Assembly: GCA_022704885.1 (NCBI GenBank)
Contig: JAKJFO010000220.1
Coordinates: 1-6,705 of the forward strand
DNA length: 6,705 nucleotides
Origin: Candidatus Rifleibacteriota bacterium
GTDB taxonomy: Bacteria > Riflebacteria > Ozemobacteria > Ozemobacterales > Ozemobacteraceae
Direction: 5' to 3'
Part shown: positions 4,570 to 6,705 of the stretch, piece after piece
How positions within the stretch are numbered: the stretch's first letter is position 1
How the letters are laid out: each line of letters starts with the position of its first letter
Translations under genes and position numbers: made by a program
Notes under the pieces: model-generated
Seen by the model: the letters and a program-made list of their open reading frames with translations, nothing else
What the model was told of the DNA's origin: nothing
Databases searched by the model: none

Positions 4570-6267
4570 ATGGACGAACTACAGGAAAAGACAACTGAGA
4601 ACAACGAAGAAATCGAACAGGTCACGGTAACACTGCCTGATGGCAGCAAACATAAGCTTGCCAAAGGCCGGCCGATAATTGAACTGACGAAAATTCTGCC
4701 ACAACCGCAGGATCTTCCCTATATATGCGCAAAAGTGAACAATGAAGTTCAGAGTCTCGACTTTTCGCCAGAAATGAACTGTAATATCGAGTTTCTCAAC
4801 TACAAATCGCCACAGGGTCGCGACTGCTACCGGCGCAGCATGACCTTCGTCCTTGCCCGCGCAATCATGGAACTTTACCGCAACGCCCGCCTCGCTATCG
4901 ACCATTCGATCGGCAACGGCTATTTTTACGATCTTTTTACTGATGTTCCGGTCTCTGAGCATATTCTCGGCTATATCAAGACCAAGATGATCGAAATCAT
5001 CAACAAAGACGAAGCGTTCGGCAAAAAGACAATGACCCGAACCGAAGCCATCGCTTTGTTCAACCGCGAAGGCTACCCCGAAAAAGCACGTCTGCTCAAA
5101 AATCTCAACACAGACAAGGTCGGCATCGTATCCTGCTGGAAATACATCGATCTTGACTTTGGCGCCATGGTTCCTTCTGCAGGTTATCTCAAGGTTTTCG
5201 ACCTCAAACAATATGCCCAGGGTTTTGTTCTGCTGTTCCCTGAAAACGATGACCCTTCAGTACCCGGCCAGATAAGACGCCAGCCCAAGATTTTTCAGGC
5301 TTATCGCGAAAGCAAGCACTGGGGCAAGATTCTTGAGGTCAATAACGTCGGGCGCCTCAACGAGCGCATTAAAGACGGTACAATTTCTGATTTCATCAAG
5401 ACCGCCGAAGCTCTGCATTCGAAAAAGATTCAGGAAATCGCCGACGAAATCACCAGCCATCCTTCGATTCGTATCGTGCTGATCGCCGGACCTTCGAGCT
5501 CGGGCAAAACCACCTTCAGCAAGCGTCTCTGCACTCACCTTAAAGTCAATGGCCTGCGCCCGGTCGCCCTGTCGCTCGACAATTACTTTCTCGATCGCCA
5601 GCACACCCCGCGCGACGAGCATGGTGACTACGACTTCGAATCGATCTATGCCCTAGACCTCGAACTGTTCAACCAGCATCTGCGTGAACTGCTCGACGGT
5701 AAAGTCGCACAGATCCCAGAATTCGATTTCCACACCGGCCATCGCAAGGATAAAACCGACCCGATGCGGATCAATGAAGACCAGATCATCATCATCGAAG
5801 GCATTCACGGCCTCAACGACGAATTGACCAGATCAGTACCGGCTGACTGCAAATACAAAATCTACATCAGCGCCCTCACCCAGCTGGTCATCGATGACTA
5901 CAACCGAATAGCCACCACCGACACCCGCTTGATCAGGCGCACCGTGCGCGACAGCAAATACCGTGGCTATTCAGCCGAAAATACTTTCAACCGCTGGCCT
6001 TCAGTGCGCCGCGGCGAAGAGCGCAACATCTTCCCATTCCAGGAATGTGCCAATACCGTTTTCAACTCAGCCGTACCATACGAGTGGGCTGTTCTACGAC
6101 CGATTGCAGAACCGCTGCTTCTCGATATTCCGCCCGAAAGCGCGTCTTATACTCAGGCCCGGCAGATCCTGAGAACACTCTCGTTCTTCGCTCCGCTCGA
6201 CCCCAAAGAAGTGCCGCCAACTTCGATTCTGCGTGAATTCATCGGCGGCAGCTCGTTCCAGTACTGA
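4570..6267 (+). CDS. Nucleoside (uridine-type) kinase with N-terminal TGS and ThrRS-like domains
   Basis: The C-terminal part belongs to the P-loop phosphoribulokinase/uridine kinase family, which phosphorylates uridine/cytidine in pyrimidine salvage using NTP; exact substrate is inferred. Of 565 residues, about 17-76 form a TGS domain (VTLPDGSKHKLAKG), and about 85-240 resemble the second additional domain of threonyl-tRNA synthetase (DHSIGNGYFYDL at 111-122). The kinase spans about 295-520: Walker A GPSSSGKT (307-314), SLDNYF (335-340), a TPRDEHGDYDFES segment, IIIIEGIHGLN (406-416) and RLIRRTVRDSKYRG (453-466). The editing-site ligands of ThrRS are replaced: HxxxH by R89 and F93, and the C/H pair by D196 and M200, so this domain is not an editing enzyme. 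This long architecture is a known family type. The start has GAGG 7 nt upstream. It is preceded by a leader with a terminator and followed after 13 bp by a DUF2400 gene, probably co-transcribed. Confidence 0.93.
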   Translation: MDELQEKTTENNEEIEQVTVTLPDGSKHKLAKGRPIIELTKILPQPQDLPYICAKVNNEVQSLDFSPEMNCNIEFLNYKSPQGRDCYRRSMTFVLARAIMELYRNARLAIDHSIGNGYFYDLFTDVPVSEHILGYIKTKMIEIINKDEAFGKKTMTRTEAIALFNREGYPEKARLLKNLNTDKVGIVSCWKYIDLDFGAMVPSAGYLKVFDLKQYAQGFVLLFPENDDPSVPGQIRRQPKIFQAYRESKHWGKILEVNNVGRLNERIKDGTISDFIKTAEALHSKKIQEIADEITSHPSIRIVLIAGPSSSGKTTFSKRLCTHLKVNGLRPVALSLDNYFLDRQHTPRDEHGDYDFESIYALDLELFNQHLRELLDGKVAQIPEFDFHTGHRKDKTDPMRINEDQIIIIEGIHGLNDELTRSVPADCKYKIYISALTQLVIDDYNRIATTDTRLIRRTVRDSKYRGYSAENTFNRWPSVRRGEERNIFPFQECANTVFNSAVPYEWAVLRPIAEPLLLDIPPESASYTQARQILRTLSFFAPLDPKEVPPTSILREFIGGSSFQY

Positions 6268-6280
6268 GCTGACTGGTAAA

Positions 6281-6705
6281 ATGATTAAACCGGCGGCGAA
6301 ATCGGCTGATTTAAAACCTCTTCTCGAAAAGGTTCTCTCCGATTTCCCGCCGGTCGCACGTACAAAAGCCGACCCGATTCAGTTTCCGCGCTGGTTTTTC
6401 GAACAGCGCCGGCCGGCGGCCGAAATCGAAGCCATCGCCCTGTTTTCGGCAATGCTGGCTTATGGCTCGGCCGCCCAGTTTATCAAAAAGATCGAGCAGA
6501 CCCTCGATGCCTGTAACTGGCGATTTCTCGATCTGATCCTTGACCTGAAAAAAGCCACAAACTTCAAGTGGCCGGCATATCGCCTGAGCACCGGCGATGA
6601 AATCGGAATTTTCGCGAGAGCGGTCGGCAGCCTGATCGGTCGCCACAAAAGCCTCAAAGTCCTTTTTCTCAAAGGATATACGCCCGGAAAAAGCATTCGT
6701 GCAGG
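6281..6705 (+). CDS. TIGR02757/DUF2400 family protein, N-terminal part (runs off the right edge)
   Basis: An ATG at 6281 opens a frame with no stop through the last base, 141 codons being visible. The sequence resembles the DUF2400/TIGR02757 family, proteins of unknown function usually about 250-300 residues long, so roughly half is present. Family-like features are DPIQFPRWF (31-39), AEIEAIALFSAMLAYGSAAQF (about 47-67; EIE...LAYG is the most typical part), and the segment ending GDEIGIFARAVGSL (105-118) followed by SLKVLFL. It appears soluble, with no signal peptide. It starts 13 bp after the nucleoside kinase stop, with no promoter or good SD between them, so it is likely expressed from the same transcript, perhaps by translational coupling. 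The family call is from memory of conserved motifs. Confidence 0.75.
   Translation, partial: MIKPAAKSADLKPLLEKVLSDFPPVARTKADPIQFPRWFFEQRRPAAEIEAIALFSAMLAYGSAAQFIKKIEQTLDACNWRFLDLILDLKKATNFKWPAYRLSTGDEIGIFARAVGSLIGRHKSLKVLFLKGYTPGKSIRA

Noticed and set aside
4579..5211. 210-residue minus-strand frame opposite the nucleoside kinase gene
   Set aside because: It is complementary to strongly conserved TGS and ThrRS-like sequence. Long antisense frames are common opposite genes with this codon bias.

Overview
The window reads as chromosome of a Gram-negative-type bacterium of roughly 45-50% GC. It carries an exodeoxyribonuclease III of the E. coli XthA type, a sigma54 activator with a sigma54 promoter, an exported Ig-like protein, a long TGS-containing nucleoside kinase and a DUF2400/TIGR02757 protein. 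This combination does not fix the phylum. The long nucleoside kinase is typical of anaerobic and deep-branching lineages such as spirochaetes, clostridia and uncultured phyla, so an environmental lineage is more likely than an enteric one (inference, low confidence). No rRNA, tRNA, transposase or CRISPR array was seen.

Layout. Positions 1-71 hold the 5' end of a minus-strand gene, divergent from xthA (155-967, plus). A small four-cysteine protein gene (979-1170, minus) faces xthA; the two stop codons are 11 bp apart and lie inside one inverted repeat. A PAS/AAA+/Fis sigma54 activator follows (1323-2807, plus) behind an extended -10 promoter. Just 54 bp after its stop codon is an excellent sigma54 promoter, TGGCATG-N4-TTGCT (2861-2876). 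It reads into a 36-codon ORF for a hydrophobic, then basic, mini-protein (2922-3032) and ends at a 10-bp-stem intrinsic terminator (3063-3091). A secreted Ig-like protein on the minus strand (3154-4122) appears to lose its last repeat. A near-consensus sigma70 promoter (4350-4378) drives a structured transcript of about 150 nt that ends in an intrinsic terminator (4510-4538). That terminator sits only 31 nt before the nucleoside kinase gene (4570-6267), which is followed after 13 bp by a DUF2400 gene cut by the window edge (6281-6705).

How the parts may work together. The most interesting region is 1317-3091. It looks like a compact module in which a cytoplasmic PAS sensor switches on RNA polymerase-sigma54 at an adjacent promoter whose only visible product is a tiny membrane-type peptide or a small RNA of about 200 nt. 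The second is 4350-4570, where promoter, structured leader, terminator and kinase gene are arranged like a transcription attenuator or riboswitch, or alternatively as a stand-alone small RNA. I do not recognise the RNA family. Both proposals rest on sequence signals only.
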